A stretch of DNA of 64,000 nt from Hoylesella timonensis S9-PR14 (lineage in GTDB: Bacteria > Bacteroidota > Bacteroidia > Bacteroidales > Bacteroidaceae): positions 1-64,000 of the forward strand of contig NZ_JRPQ01000071.1 of NCBI RefSeq assembly GCF_000762405.1. Reading direction: 5' to 3'. Below, piece by piece: positions 9,086-20,011 of this stretch (within the stretch, counting starts at the first letter, position 1; each line of letters opens with the position of its first letter). The notes under the pieces are model-generated. The model was given only the letters and a program-made list of their open reading frames with translations, ran no database searches and was not told the DNA's origin. Both the position numbers and the translations under genes were made by a program.

Positions 9086-10348
9086 TCAAGGCAAACACAA
9101 AGCTTCACATACTTTGTCCTGAAACCTATGGGCATTCTTTCCGTGCATCACCCCCTGATTGATAATGGCAAAGCACAACAGATGCCCGTTTGGAGCCTGA
9201 CAATAACCTGCCAAACTACTCACTCCTGTCACCGTTCCTGTCTTTGCCCACACCTTGCCACGGGTATCCGCATCCCTCATTCGGTCGCTCAACGTCCCAT
9301 CTACTCCTGCCACAGGAAGTGTTGGTAGCAAGTGGTTATAAATACGAGGCTGGCGATGCGCATATTTCAAGAATTCTATTAACAATTCTGCGCTCAGGTA
9401 ATTGTATAACGAAAGTCCGCTACCATCAGCAATTTTATAAGTCGAAGGATTTAAGCCCACCTTTTTTATCAACCGTTTGACGACATTGCTTGCATCTTTC
9501 GCTGTCCTTCTTTGTTGGCGTTCTCCCCCTGGCAACTGATAGAACAAAGCCTCCGCACATAGGTTGTCACTCTTTTTCACCATAGGCAGTAACACCTGAT
9601 CGATAGAATGTGTTCGCAAGCAAAGACGTTGCGCATTCGCAGGACATGAGCCTGTAGTACTAAAAGCCTCTACTTGTATGCCTGAGTCTCGCAACCTACG
9701 CTCAAGCTCTGCCATGAAATGGTCTTTACGGCGATACAGTAGGGGCGACAACACGGGGTTGTCATCATCCCAACACCAACCTTCGCCCAACAAGTTAAGG
9801 TCCTTCATGCCCTTGTCTGCATACAGTGTACCACGAATGGTGTCAATACCAAGTTCCTGCACGCAGGTTGCAAAGGCTTGCATATCCTCTTTATCGAACA
9901 AAGGGTCAAAGCCTCCAACACAATAGATATCACCTTTCAGCGTCCGATTTTCAATGCTTCCTGTATAATAAAGCTCCGTTTTAAGCTCATAATCACCTCC
10001 CAACTGATCCAAGGCTGCAATGGCTGTTATGAGTTTCATCGTACTGGCAGGTCGCAAATGTTGCCGCTCATGGTACTTATAAAGCACACTGTCGGCTGTT
10101 AGGTCATATACCGCTAAACCTAATTGCGAGGTTTCAAGCAACTTGCTTTGCAACAATTGCTCCAACCTTGTCTGCACTTTCTGTTGCCAAGTAATGGTTG
10201 GCGCAACAACAGATGCCGTATCCACTGGCACTGATATCAGTGTCAACGAATCTGGGGCTGTTATCTGATGTATTATTTCTGTTTGTGCTGGAGCAGGCTG
10301 CCATAAGCCCAAGACTGCCAAACACAGTAAATTCTTAATTATCTTCAT
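9086..10348 (-). CDS. dacB: D-alanyl-D-alanine carboxypeptidase/endopeptidase, PBP4 (DacB) family
   Basis: 420 aa, exported (signal peptide ends near PAPAQ, ~22). It is a periplasmic peptidase S13 that trims or cuts peptidoglycan peptides. All three active-site motifs are visible: SxxK as S102-T-M-K105, SDN in KKSDNLCAE, and KTG in WAKTGTVTG near the C-terminus. At 420 aa it is shorter than the E. coli enzyme (~477), with a reduced insert between SxxK and SxN. Its start overlaps the stop of the upstream 147-aa gene by four bases (ATGA), indicating translational coupling. Confidence 0.9.
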   Translation of the reverse strand: MKIIKNLLCLAVLGLWQPAPAQTEIIHQITAPDSLTLISVPVDTASVVAPTITWQQKVQTRLEQLLQSKLLETSQLGLAVYDLTADSVLYKYHERQHLRPASTMKLITAIAALDQLGGDYELKTELYYTGSIENRTLKGDIYCVGGFDPLFDKEDMQAFATCVQELGIDTIRGTLYADKGMKDLNLLGEGWCWDDDNPVLSPLLYRRKDHFMAELERRLRDSGIQVEAFSTTGSCPANAQRLCLRTHSIDQVLLPMVKKSDNLCAEALFYQLPGGERQQRRTAKDASNVVKRLIKKVGLNPSTYKIADGSGLSLYNYLSAELLIEFLKYAHRQPRIYNHLLPTLPVAGVDGTLSDRMRDADTRGKVWAKTGTVTGVSSLAGYCQAPNGHLLCFAIINQGVMHGKNAHRFQDKVCEALCLP

Positions 10349-10788
10349 GAATGTTTATGTGCAAAAGACGCATCCTCTGCTTGCTGTCGCTTCATCAATT
10401 CGTCCATAAAAGCCTGCTCTTGTTGTGGCTGAACGGCAATCAACCTATCTGCACCATACTTAATGAGTAGGTAATGCGAAAGCCCAAAATTGTTTCGCAT
10501 AGGTACACATTTCACGACATCACATAAAGCAACTTGTTGCTTTGTCGAAAAACGACCTCTATTGATGAGCAAAAATTCCATTTCTTCATCCCTATCAAAG
10601 GGTTTGATACGTATAAAGGTGTAGGTGGTATGTAATATACGCTCTATCATTCCAACAATAACAATGACAACAAAGAGTCCCAGTAAGGCCTGTTTTATCC
10701 AAAACAAATAAATGACCAACAGGGAAAACAGCACTAATCCACACAGGGAACCCAAAGTTAATCGATGATGAAATGTGCGTTGCGACAT
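10345..10788 (-). CDS. Small two-helix membrane protein, unknown function
   Basis: 147 aa. Two adjacent transmembrane helices (~11-30 and ~35-50) are followed by a cytoplasmic region (IKPFDRDEEMEFLLIN, VVKCVPMRNNFGLSHYLLIKYG) resembling bacterial PH-like domains that follow paired helices. I do not recognise a named family. It is translationally coupled to dacB by a 4-base overlap, which suggests a cell-envelope role. Two TAnnTTTG-like boxes lie upstream on the minus strand at 10901-10908 and 10909-10916. Confidence 0.65.
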   Translation of the reverse strand: MSQRTFHHRLTLGSLCGLVLFSLLVIYLFWIKQALLGLFVVIVIVGMIERILHTTYTFIRIKPFDRDEEMEFLLINRGRFSTKQQVALCDVVKCVPMRNNFGLSHYLLIKYGADRLIAVQPQQEQAFMDELMKRQQAEDASFAHKHS

Positions 10789-10999
10789 ATCTTGTTACGG
10801 TTTTATAGTACTCATCTTGCTACTACCTGCTGCGCTCAAAAGCGATGATACAAGGTTGAATCAACGAAGTCAAGCAGAATAAATGGAGAGTTATTTGTTG
10901 CAAATTTACAAAATTATTTATGGTTGAGTGCTTCTTGTTGGTACTTTATGATACTTTCACAAACATAGATTTTTATTCATGGTACGCATTTTGGTTCAA

Positions 11000-11406
11000 A
11001 TCATAAAGAAAAACGCCATTCAACGACAACGATAATTGTCAAAAAAAATGGCTGTTTTTTAACACTTCTGAATTCCTCATTCCAGCAAAAAATAGACGTT
11101 TGTAAACTCGAAAAACAACGATAATTGGTGTGTGAAACATGGGTTTTAGTGATAACTCAATGGGTTAAGCCCGCTATCTACAACGAATAAGCGGCTTATT
11201 TGCACGCTTTAAGGGTGCAATCTCCATGGGTTAACAGCCAAAATAATGCAGAAAAAGAACATTAAAATACGGAGAAATTCACCAAACAAACTGACTTACA
11301 AGCAATTACCAACATTCGCCATTTCTCGCGTATTTACGCACGAACGCACTTGTCTTCGCAAATATGCGAGCTATGGAAGAGTGTTTGTCAAGAAAATTCA
11401 CATTTT
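11000..11406 (-). repeat. Dispersed palindromic intergenic element, copy 2 (diverged)
   Basis: It fills most of the 618-base gap 10789-11406. Read on the minus strand it starts immediately at the sprA stop codon with AAAATGTGAATTTTCTTGAC, matching GAATTTTCTTTAC at the start of copies 3 and 4. A hairpin of the CTCGCATATTTGCG ... CGTAAATACGCGAG type follows, then the TTTGC/GCAAAT module near 11190-11215. The far half is poorly conserved, but GACAA-cgataa-TTGTC palindromes occur near 11026-11041. No supported gene. Confidence 0.6.
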
Positions 11407-14400
11407 TTATCGGGTCAGACTGAACTTCAAACTGATGCCAAAATCGTGCGTCGTGGTGGGATAACTATTGCTCGAAAGTAGCGGATTGTTGACTTGCTGA
11501 TCATAATACATCGTCATCGTCATGAGCTTAGACAAATTATAATCGGCAGAGAACTGGAACTTAAAAGCCGTATTTCCACCCGTTGCCATACTTGTCATGG
11601 TGGCAATGTCACGACTAATACTTGCCTGTCGGCGATAACTACAATCCAATCGAAGGTTCAGTCCTCGGTTCGATGTAGTGCTGTTACTTGTAGATGTAGT
11701 GGTTTGTGCCTGCTGTTGCTTGTTTCGGTTGCGGCTCATTCTGCGATTTCTGCCACTATCAAAAAGATGAAGGTCATTGATTCGATAAGCCAACCCCAAG
11801 ACCCAGTCACGACTGATGGCTTCGTTAATTTGCACGCTGGTTGTACTCAGACTTAACACTCTCGTAGAACGATACTCCAACTTGGCGGTAAGGTTATTGT
11901 GAAGTGTCACGTCCACACCGAGTAACGGAGAGAAAGCTTCGTTGATACTCACCATCGAAATGTTGTATATGCTGCTGGGAATAGGAGCTGCCGTAGTGGG
12001 GTCTGTGATAAATCCCAATCCATTCATGTATTCTTGGAAGGTACTAAAACTACTAAAAGAGCCAATGGCGAAGACGCTTTTATAAGCATGATTCAACGTA
12101 ACACTTTTGAACACATCTTGAAACCATGGCAACTTGCCCAGTCCACTATAGCGGATGGTCCAGTTAGGGAGCAACCGTGTAATCGCTGGGAAGAGGTCTA
12201 AAGAATGTCCACCCATACTGGTGTAGGTATTTAAGAAAGCAGGAACCATCACATCAGAGCCATACTTGTTCACCCCACCATTAGCAGCATTGTATGTTTC
12301 TCCAGCCAAGGAAGTTCCACGAGGATAGGTAGCGCCCTGATATTGTGCCTCCACACGATGACGGAAGCCCTCTAACGACTGGCAGAAATCAACGAACGAC
12401 TGGCTATAAAAACCATTGTTAGCGTTGCCCATTCCTTCGAATGCGCTGCGAAGTGAGATGGTGGTCATGGTAAAGTTGCCACTGAGAACGGTAGGATTTC
12501 CTTCGTACATGTATTGTACACTCTTTCCCATGGTCTTGGTTCTGCTGGCATGAAGGTCGATTTTGAAGTTGCGCACTGGCTCTAACGTCATTCGTAATTG
12601 CAAATCTTCGGTACGATTAGAGGTGGCAGGTGTCGCTATTGAGTCGGACATCAACAGCCAATCATAATCTCGAGCGCGCTCTATATACCCATCGTCTACA
12701 AAGCCAAAGGCAAAATCAAGACCGGGTGAAAGCGCACTGGGGGTACGGTTTTGTCCAAAGGCGTCGCCAACAATGGGCATAAAGCCGGGTAACGCCAACG
12801 CATAGTCGTTGCGATAACTCAACCCCACGCTACGCACCATCATCATCAGGCGTGCCACCGATTGAGCCGCCTTATACCACCCTTTGTTTTCGAGTGGCTC
12901 TTTTGCTGCCACAGTTATCTTTAGATGAAGTGCAGAGTCTACCTTATTCTTGATGCGAATTGTATTATTGTCTATTTTTTGATAACGAAGAGGGTAAGAT
13001 TTTCCATTCTCCGCCTTTGCCGACACTATCAGGCGTTTGGTTTGCTTACCATGCTTCACGGTAATAAAGGTATCGGGCAACAGCACTATTTCTTGTTGGA
13101 AACCTTTTTGGTTCTTTGGCAAGGCACGTTTCTGGGCTTCAGCTTGGGCATCTTGCTCTGTGGATTTCTGTGCTGCGGATTGTTTTTTATCTTGCTTCAC
13201 CATTCGCGAGTTTCTGCCTCTTGTCTGACGACGTTGCGGCTCTTTATTAAATCTATCATTCGTTTTCTTAAGGAACGGAATATGATTATACAACCGCTGA
13301 AGGTCAAAATTACCATTCAGATTCATGTTCCGATTGGTGGTCACCGTGTTTCCTAACGATGTGCCATCTTCCAACATTGTGCCTCGCACCCACGTATAGT
13401 TAGCGGCATAGTTGGCATCTGCTCGCACCCAATCGAAAATAGGGATGAGATTGAGTGGCAACTGATAAGACAAAGAGAATCGTTGCTGATAGTCTAAGGG
13501 TGTCCCAAGATTGCGAATGCTGGTGCGAACCGAGTCTTTCCATGCCGAATATCTATCGGGGAAGAGGTCTTTGTTCACAGGGGTATAGGGTTCTTCTATC
13601 TCTGCATGCGTAGCACTCTGAAAGTTCATGTGTATATTCTTCGTGAGATCCCAGCGTAGCGTAAAATCTCTGTTCCACATAAACTGCTGATTGAAGGTCA
13701 ATGGGAGTTGTGAACCGCCCAAATCTTGCATGTCACGTTCTTGCAATTCATAATAGTTACGAGACATATCTGTGTTGAATGCCACACTTTGTGGTAGCCA
13801 ATTCAATCCAAAACGCTTCAAGATATCGTACCATTTACTACGACTTTTTATAAATTTGAATGGCTCTAAAGGTTTGTAGACAGGAGACCAATTGTAAGAA
13901 AGGCTACCCATCCAGTTGTCTTCTTTCTCGTAAACGGTAGTCTTTCCCGTACTATATCGGTGAGCATGACTATACGAGAACGAGAAATTGGCAGGGTCGT
14001 AGGGCATCGGGTGACGCTTGGTTTGGATACCAACTCGCACATTTGACAGTGAAAAGTTGGTGTTGGTGGTTTTCGTCACAGCAATGCTTTGTATAGAATC
14101 GCGTTCCTGCTGACTTCCCATGGCATCTAAAGCATCTTGCAAGCGCATGTCCGTATCAAGTGGATTGTACTTTGGACTTATTTGTTCTTCCTGTCTACTG
14201 TAATACAAAGGCGCACTCACCTTTGCCTTATCAGGAAAGAACTTGCCCAATTCAAGGTTGGCTGTGACGCTGTAGTTTTGATAGTCGTCCTTAGAACGTT
14301 GGTCCACTCCCTCTTCCAAACCGCCAAATCCTTCGCTCATGTAACGTCCCTGCACATTGAAAGTACCAAAATCAGACAACTGCACATTTAAGTTTCCTTG

Positions 14401-17400
14401 CGCTGCCCAGCCTCCTTCGTTGCTGTATTCCAATAGGCGGAGTTCGTTCACCCATATCTCACCCGATTTTACCTCACCCGACTTGTTGCGTACGCCAATC
14501 ATCATCGTCTTTACTTCACCAAGCGTTGGATTGCCCATGACGCTAACCTTGTTATTCGGACGCTCTGCATCATAAGAGGTAAATACTCGATTGTATGATG
14601 CTTGTCCCTGCGCCTTCGCCTTGTTTCTTTCTTTCTTTACTTCCGTAAATACCGTAAGCGGAATATCTAACATATTCTCCTCGGGCCAAACTTTTCGCAC
14701 CGAAGCAAGCGAATAACGGTCGTACACACCGGGTGCTGTTAATCGCAACGGTATTTCATACTCATAGTAATTGCTTTTGTAATCGTTCCCCAATCGCACG
14801 AAGACAGCCAACTGATTGTCTTGCAGATTGGTGGTGTTCTGCTCCATAGCATTGGCATGCACAAACATTTGCATACGCTTGTACTGCCGCAAGTCGACAG
14901 ACGTGTTTTTATAAACCGCCTTCGATTCGCCTGTTGCCAAATGTTGAACGACCAAGTCTAATGCCTGCTCGTTCGCTTCTACTAACTGTCGCTGGGTTGG
15001 ATCTTGTGCTCGAACGATGCCAGGTGGCAACACATAGTTGACAGGTAACTTGTCGTTGTTCTCCTCTATGTTGACTGAACTCACCGACATCGTACCCGTT
15101 TGGGCAGAAGAGGGGTCGAGTTGCTGCTGATAGATGCGCCAATCGCCACGTACAAGGTCAAGACTACCAAAGCGAAGTACGATGGGCTTCTCAAATCCTG
15201 TTAAGAACATACGCATGAAGCGGATGCTGGTAAAATCGGAGATGGAACCAAATCGGCGCTCAAAGTCACGAATGGGAATGCGAAATTGATACCAAGTCAC
15301 CCTTTCGTTTGTTTTCTTGTTACGCAAAGGCGCAACTGCTTCTCGCTTGTCTACAATGTGATTTTGCCCCACTACCAAGTCCTCTGGACGAATAGAAATG
15401 TGGTACTGAAAATACTTCTCATATTCGTTCAAAGTATAATCTTGGTTGATATCTTCCACATCAGGCATACTTTTATAAGAGGTGTCGTAACGCTCACTAC
15501 GGTTTTCTGTATCGGGCGAATTGCCTTGCGGATTGTTGATATATTTGTAACGACGAAGAATAGAGGCTTGCATCTCATCATAATCGCGACCACGGAAATA
15601 ATGATAATCATCGTTTGCCACATCTTTCAAAATGGCTTCAAACACAGCAGGGTTTACTTTTCCTTGTATTTGACGTAAGAAATCTTGATAAGAGGCAAAG
15701 TTTTTCTCTTCTTCATTGGTCAATCCATTGAACCCTAAATCCTGCAAAGCCCTTGCTCCCTTGCTCGTTGCGAAGGCATAAGTAACGCTGGGTTGCGTAG
15801 GTACCTTACCCCATTGCGTAGTCGTAAAGGCTTGACTTCCGTCGACGGGGAGTCCGCTCTCATAAAACTTCTTGCCATCGTGCAATATATCTTCGCTCAC
15901 CTCTCCGAGATTGATATAAAAGTCTCCACCGTACTGATGAGCCGTTCCGTCTCTTCTGGTATAGATAAAGGGGTCGAGCATCCAAAATTCTATGTACTCA
16001 ATGTTGGACGCTTCGAAGTCGCTATAATCTAATTTTCGCATCATTCCTCCCCATTTCTCTTGTGGATGGTTCAGGAAACCATCAGGAGTAAGATCAGGAT
16101 TGAAATTATAGGGTCCTCGTTCGGCAGGATAATACGCCAAGTTCAGGATAGGGATTGTAGCGGTAACGCCACTATAACTGCTTTGATCTCGCTTGGGATA
16201 CAACTCACGCACATACACCTCGCGCACATAATGGTTAGACAACTGTTCCAAATCACTTTTAATATGGCTGGGCGTCAGTGAACTGCTACGACGAGTAAAC
16301 AGAGGGTCTATGGTGTACCATGCCAGCAACGAACGGTTAAATCCGCTACGCAAAGTGGTCTTGTCGCTATGCTCTGGGAACATGGAAGGCACGCTCGACA
16401 TGACCCACGAGGTTGGTGTAGAAACATCTATCTTTGTAGTTGTATTCTCAAAGTCGTCTAAGTATGATGCATTGTCTTGTGTACCGTGGCTCTGACCTGC
16501 GATGAGTTGTGCAAATTCGGCATTGAATGAAATGTGCGAAGGTTGTGTAAGATGCAAGAAAGGTATTTTATCTAACAGGCTTGTGAGCCACTGACTTTCT
16601 TTTTTCCAATTGAGGTTAACCCCCCAAAGAGTATTGTTGAGCGGTTCTGCTCCCATATTTACCTTGTTCGTCAGTGCCTGCTCAGACAAATGTTGTACAG
16701 TACCACTCAACTGAAAATCTTTGCTAAAATCGTATTCCCAGTTCAGTCCAAACATCGTTTTGCGTTCTTGTGCAAAGTCTGTATTACTCTCTAAAGAAAC
16801 ATTGACATTTGTCCCCGCATCCAATATACTTTTGTTCAAGATGGTGACCTCACCTGCTGCGTAGTCTACAGAATAGTCAGCATTCTCTGTAAGTCGCACT
16901 CCTCCTGCCGTTACCACGACCGAACCCTGAGGAACATTGTATGCCCCTAAAGAGATAACATTAGCGGCTGAACCTCGATACTGCCCCATGAGTACGTATT
17001 TATTCTTCTCGGCAATTTGTTTGGCTACCGTCTTTGTCGAATCATACAGTTCGGTAAAGGCATATTTCTCTGGATGCTGAACGCCCTTGTCTCTAAGATA
17101 ATTGAGGATAAAACTTCCAAAAGGTTCCACCTTTGGAAAGAACACACGCCCATCACTCACGGTATATCCTTCTACATAGTCAAAATAACCGTTGCTGTGC
17201 ACCTTGTTGTTATTGTCCAAACGGTCAGCACCTAACAGTCTTATGATAGGTTGATTTTTCACTTGTGCTTCTGGGATGTAAGTAAGATAAACGCCTGCTG
17301 TATCGCTTTGATACTTCACATCTAATCTAAATTTCTCACGCTCGATAGAATTACCTAATTCATAGACGTTTTTCATCATCAAATCCCAGTTGCCCTGCTG

Positions 17401-18996
17401 TGGATTGTTGCTGGTATTTTTTAATGACTTTACGAACAATGCGGCATTGACATCGGTCACATCACTGGCAAACTCGCCCACCTGAAACGTTGTTCCCCCA
17501 TACGTATATTCGTAAGCCACTGCTAACACTTGATCGGTTTGCAGACCAGTTTTCAACGACACATAGCCCAAGGCGGTATTCACTTTGTATTCCGAAGGAT
17601 TGAGTAAACGAGCTCGTTCCAGCTTTTCATAGTCCACGCCTCCTACCAATCCAGCAGATGTTAATACCGAGTTAGCCTGGTCGATATTACGCACAATGCC
17701 GTAAGTGTTTACGATGGTAGAATATACGTTGTTTGCCTGATTAGACGGAACCTTTTGCATGGTGGTGTTCCATAAAGGATTTGACACCTTTTCATTCTCA
17801 CCCAAATCAGTGAAGGCTATAATATTACGAGTGTTCGTCGTCACACCCGAGTTGTTAGTTACCCATATCTCCATGCGGTTAATTTTCACCCCAGAAGTGA
17901 TGTTGGGTAACGATTTCATGTTTTCATCATATTGCTTGCGGAAATATTGTGACAAAAAGAAGTGTCTGTTCTCTTCATAATTCGCCACATTTATTTCAAA
18001 AGGCGTAAACTGTTTGCCGCCTTTTGAAGATACGGTCTTGTCAGATGATTTCTTTTGTGATGCCACCATCTGCAATTTTAGCTTACCAAATTGCATATCG
18101 GTACGAAGTCCGAACAATGAACTGGCACCCTTAATGAGCGACGAGTTGGAGGGGAACGACACGTTACCTGCTTCTACCAGTTTGATGATTTCATCCTCCT
18201 TGCCGTCGTACTTCAACTTCATGTTCTGCGCATCAAAGTCGAATGTGGCGTCAGTGTTGTAGTTCAAGTTCATGTTTACCTTATCTCCAACCCTACCGTT
18301 GACGTTCAGATTGATTTTTTCATCAAAGTTCATTGTGGTCATCTTTCGGTTTCGGATAGGCAAAGAGGGGTTGTCAATCTTTTTTATCGTTCCACCAAAC
18401 TTAAGTTCTGCTGTACCTTGTGTCTTGATACGCACTCCTCCAGGTCCAAAAATCTTCTCAGCTGGTCCTAAATCAAAGTGCATATCGGTGAAGTCGAACT
18501 TCTCTTTTCCTTTTTTCTCGAAAACTTCTGCATTCTTTGTCCTAAAGTACTGCTTAAAGAGTTGTTGCTCACTCCACTTACGATATTCTTGAGGAGTCAT
18601 CATAATAGGAGCATTCACCCAAGAGTTACCTATCTTAGAACCAAAGATATACCGATTCAGCGTGTCATTATAAACCACGTCTTGGTTCAGGTTTCTGGGA
18701 CGCTTTAAGTCTAAAGGACTTTCCTCTAAATCGTCGAATATGACAGGAGTGGTGCGCTGTATTTTCCATCTTGGATGTAATAGGGAATCGGGTATATGGG
18801 TTTCGTCCTCGATTTCGGGCTGCACCTTTACCTGAACGGTATCTTTCTTGTTTCGTTTTTGAGGCTTTTGAGGAGTCTGTTGTTGCACACGCTGTACACC
18901 TCTACCTTGCCAATAAGGTAAAGTAAAGGCATATCCCGCCATACTCATGACGAGTAACACCAGCAGCAAACTATAAATACGTCTTCTCAACTCCAT
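11407..18996 (-). CDS. sprA: SprA (Sov) outer-membrane translocon of the type IX secretion system
   Basis: 2529 aa, the expected giant size for SprA/Sov, the ~36-strand outer-membrane channel through which type IX secretion cargo leaves the cell. An N-terminal signal segment (~5-28) is followed by a low-complexity QQ/PQK linker and a long beta-strand-rich body with repeated SprA segments, such as NLNYNTDATFDFD and SLFGLRTDMQFGKLKLQ. The C-terminus ends KFSLTR, as in outer-membrane barrels. No disruption was seen. It lies 42 bases downstream of ruvA on the same strand. Confidence 0.93.
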   Translation of the reverse strand: MELRRRIYSLLLVLLVMSMAGYAFTLPYWQGRGVQRVQQQTPQKPQKRNKKDTVQVKVQPEIEDETHIPDSLLHPRWKIQRTTPVIFDDLEESPLDLKRPRNLNQDVVYNDTLNRYIFGSKIGNSWVNAPIMMTPQEYRKWSEQQLFKQYFRTKNAEVFEKKGKEKFDFTDMHFDLGPAEKIFGPGGVRIKTQGTAELKFGGTIKKIDNPSLPIRNRKMTTMNFDEKINLNVNGRVGDKVNMNLNYNTDATFDFDAQNMKLKYDGKEDEIIKLVEAGNVSFPSNSSLIKGASSLFGLRTDMQFGKLKLQMVASQKKSSDKTVSSKGGKQFTPFEINVANYEENRHFFLSQYFRKQYDENMKSLPNITSGVKINRMEIWVTNNSGVTTNTRNIIAFTDLGENEKVSNPLWNTTMQKVPSNQANNVYSTIVNTYGIVRNIDQANSVLTSAGLVGGVDYEKLERARLLNPSEYKVNTALGYVSLKTGLQTDQVLAVAYEYTYGGTTFQVGEFASDVTDVNAALFVKSLKNTSNNPQQGNWDLMMKNVYELGNSIEREKFRLDVKYQSDTAGVYLTYIPEAQVKNQPIIRLLGADRLDNNNKVHSNGYFDYVEGYTVSDGRVFFPKVEPFGSFILNYLRDKGVQHPEKYAFTELYDSTKTVAKQIAEKNKYVLMGQYRGSAANVISLGAYNVPQGSVVVTAGGVRLTENADYSVDYAAGEVTILNKSILDAGTNVNVSLESNTDFAQERKTMFGLNWEYDFSKDFQLSGTVQHLSEQALTNKVNMGAEPLNNTLWGVNLNWKKESQWLTSLLDKIPFLHLTQPSHISFNAEFAQLIAGQSHGTQDNASYLDDFENTTTKIDVSTPTSWVMSSVPSMFPEHSDKTTLRSGFNRSLLAWYTIDPLFTRRSSSLTPSHIKSDLEQLSNHYVREVYVRELYPKRDQSSYSGVTATIPILNLAYYPAERGPYNFNPDLTPDGFLNHPQEKWGGMMRKLDYSDFEASNIEYIEFWMLDPFIYTRRDGTAHQYGGDFYINLGEVSEDILHDGKKFYESGLPVDGSQAFTTTQWGKVPTQPSVTYAFATSKGARALQDLGFNGLTNEEEKNFASYQDFLRQIQGKVNPAVFEAILKDVANDDYHYFRGRDYDEMQASILRRYKYINNPQGNSPDTENRSERYDTSYKSMPDVEDINQDYTLNEYEKYFQYHISIRPEDLVVGQNHIVDKREAVAPLRNKKTNERVTWYQFRIPIRDFERRFGSISDFTSIRFMRMFLTGFEKPIVLRFGSLDLVRGDWRIYQQQLDPSSAQTGTMSVSSVNIEENNDKLPVNYVLPPGIVRAQDPTQRQLVEANEQALDLVVQHLATGESKAVYKNTSVDLRQYKRMQMFVHANAMEQNTTNLQDNQLAVFVRLGNDYKSNYYEYEIPLRLTAPGVYDRYSLASVRKVWPEENMLDIPLTVFTEVKKERNKAKAQGQASYNRVFTSYDAERPNNKVSVMGNPTLGEVKTMMIGVRNKSGEVKSGEIWVNELRLLEYSNEGGWAAQGNLNVQLSDFGTFNVQGRYMSEGFGGLEEGVDQRSKDDYQNYSVTANLELGKFFPDKAKVSAPLYYSRQEEQISPKYNPLDTDMRLQDALDAMGSQQERDSIQSIAVTKTTNTNFSLSNVRVGIQTKRHPMPYDPANFSFSYSHAHRYSTGKTTVYEKEDNWMGSLSYNWSPVYKPLEPFKFIKSRSKWYDILKRFGLNWLPQSVAFNTDMSRNYYELQERDMQDLGGSQLPLTFNQQFMWNRDFTLRWDLTKNIHMNFQSATHAEIEEPYTPVNKDLFPDRYSAWKDSVRTSIRNLGTPLDYQQRFSLSYQLPLNLIPIFDWVRADANYAANYTWVRGTMLEDGTSLGNTVTTNRNMNLNGNFDLQRLYNHIPFLKKTNDRFNKEPQRRQTRGRNSRMVKQDKKQSAAQKSTEQDAQAEAQKRALPKNQKGFQQEIVLLPDTFITVKHGKQTKRLIVSAKAENGKSYPLRYQKIDNNTIRIKNKVDSALHLKITVAAKEPLENKGWYKAAQSVARLMMMVRSVGLSYRNDYALALPGFMPIVGDAFGQNRTPSALSPGLDFAFGFVDDGYIERARDYDWLLMSDSIATPATSNRTEDLQLRMTLEPVRNFKIDLHASRTKTMGKSVQYMYEGNPTVLSGNFTMTTISLRSAFEGMGNANNGFYSQSFVDFCQSLEGFRHRVEAQYQGATYPRGTSLAGETYNAANGGVNKYGSDVMVPAFLNTYTSMGGHSLDLFPAITRLLPNWTIRYSGLGKLPWFQDVFKSVTLNHAYKSVFAIGSFSSFSTFQEYMNGLGFITDPTTAAPIPSSIYNISMVSINEAFSPLLGVDVTLHNNLTAKLEYRSTRVLSLSTTSVQINEAISRDWVLGLAYRINDLHLFDSGRNRRMSRNRNKQQQAQTTTSTSNSTTSNRGLNLRLDCSYRRQASISRDIATMTSMATGGNTAFKFQFSADYNLSKLMTMTMYYDQQVNNPLLSSNSYPTTTHDFGISLKFSLTR

Positions 18997-19038
18997 GCTT
19001 CCGCTGCGTCCTCAGCTTGACGATTTGCCGAATTTGTT

Positions 19039-19653
19039 TTACTTAATGCGACTCAATGCCAATTTTACAACTTGTTCTACAGGCATCGAATCACTCTCCT
19101 TTAGAATGGATTCTACGACCTTCGCACTCGGTGCGGGCGAGAAACCTAACATAGTGAGCGCACTTACAGCCTCATCACGAATGCCACTATGCACCATATT
19201 CTGCGGTTGATCGCTCACGTGTAGCTCGGTAGCGATGCCACTACTTACAATCTTATCCTTCAAATCTACAATGATGCGTTGTGCTGTCTTTAATCCTATT
19301 CCCTTGACAGACTTCAACATTCGCTCATCTCCATTTGCTATCACGTTGCACAATTCGGCAGGAGAAATGGCGGAGAGAATCATCCGAGCCGTGTTAGCCC
19401 CTACACCCGAAACGGTTATCAACATGCGATACAGATCACGTTCTTGCTTAGAATAAAAGCCATAGAATGTAAAATTGTCATCTCTTCCACCTGTTACGAG
19501 TGATTCATGGACATACAATTTCACTTCTTTCTTGCCTTGAATGGCACTGTAAGTATTCAATGAAATATTTAAGCTATAACCAATGCCAGCCGCCTCGAGT
19601 ACAGCTTGAGCAGGAGTTAATTCTGTTAATTCACCCCGAATATATTCTATCAT
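19039..19653 (-). CDS. ruvA: Holliday junction DNA helicase subunit RuvA
   Basis: 204 aa, normal length. RuvA binds four-way junctions as a tetramer and loads the RuvB motor for branch migration. The N-terminal OB fold ([21 protein letters not shown]), the helix-hairpin-helix pair ([15 protein letters not shown] and [20 protein letters not shown]) and the C-terminal RuvB-contact domain ([13 protein letters not shown]) are all present. It probably shares a transcript with sprA. Confidence 0.95.
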   Translation of the reverse strand: MIEYIRGELTELTPAQAVLEAAGIGYSLNISLNTYSAIQGKKEVKLYVHESLVTGGRDDNFTFYGFYSKQERDLYRMLITVSGVGANTARMILSAISPAELCNVIANGDERMLKSVKGIGLKTAQRIIVDLKDKIVSSGIATELHVSDQPQNMVHSGIRDEAVSALTMLGFSPAPSAKVVESILKESDSMPVEQVVKLALSRIK

Positions 19654-19943
19654 ACCTTATTTGTTTGTGTATATACATGAAAGATAACGCTATCCATGGC
19701 AAGATATTGCTCCTATGGGCAGAAAGTACAAAAGGAAAAGGTGAAAAAACGTTGCGCAAAAATTCAATGGCTTCAGCGTTTTTTATTAGTATCGCAACAT
19801 CTTATCATACAATATATTAACAACTACCCTAAAAACAGTCAACCAACTTAAAGCTCATGATCTATGTTTTAAGCATCTACTCTATGCCCCAATCATCCAC
19901 AGTGGGCACATAAAGAAAGGTAGTTACACCTCTAACCAAAAGA
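19654..19943. other. Intergenic region, nothing identified
   Basis: Part of a 358-base AT-rich gap between ruvA (5' end) and manA (3' end), both minus-strand. It must contain the ruvA-sprA promoter, but I find no clean TTTG/TAnnTTTG pair. No ORF or repeat copy is supported. Confidence 0.4.
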
Positions 19944-19981
19944 AAGACCTATATCCTTGGTAAATATGGGATATAGGTCTT
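19944..19981 (-). terminator. Intrinsic terminator of the dxs-trkA-trkH-manA operon
   Basis: A perfect 13-bp stem, AAGACCTATATCC with GGATATAGGTCTT, has a 12-base loop. On the minus strand it is followed by TCTTTCTTTT. It lies about 30 bases past the manA stop codon. Confidence 0.85.
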
Positions 19982-20011
19982 GCACGTTATCGTTATATGA
20001 ATGTCTGAAAA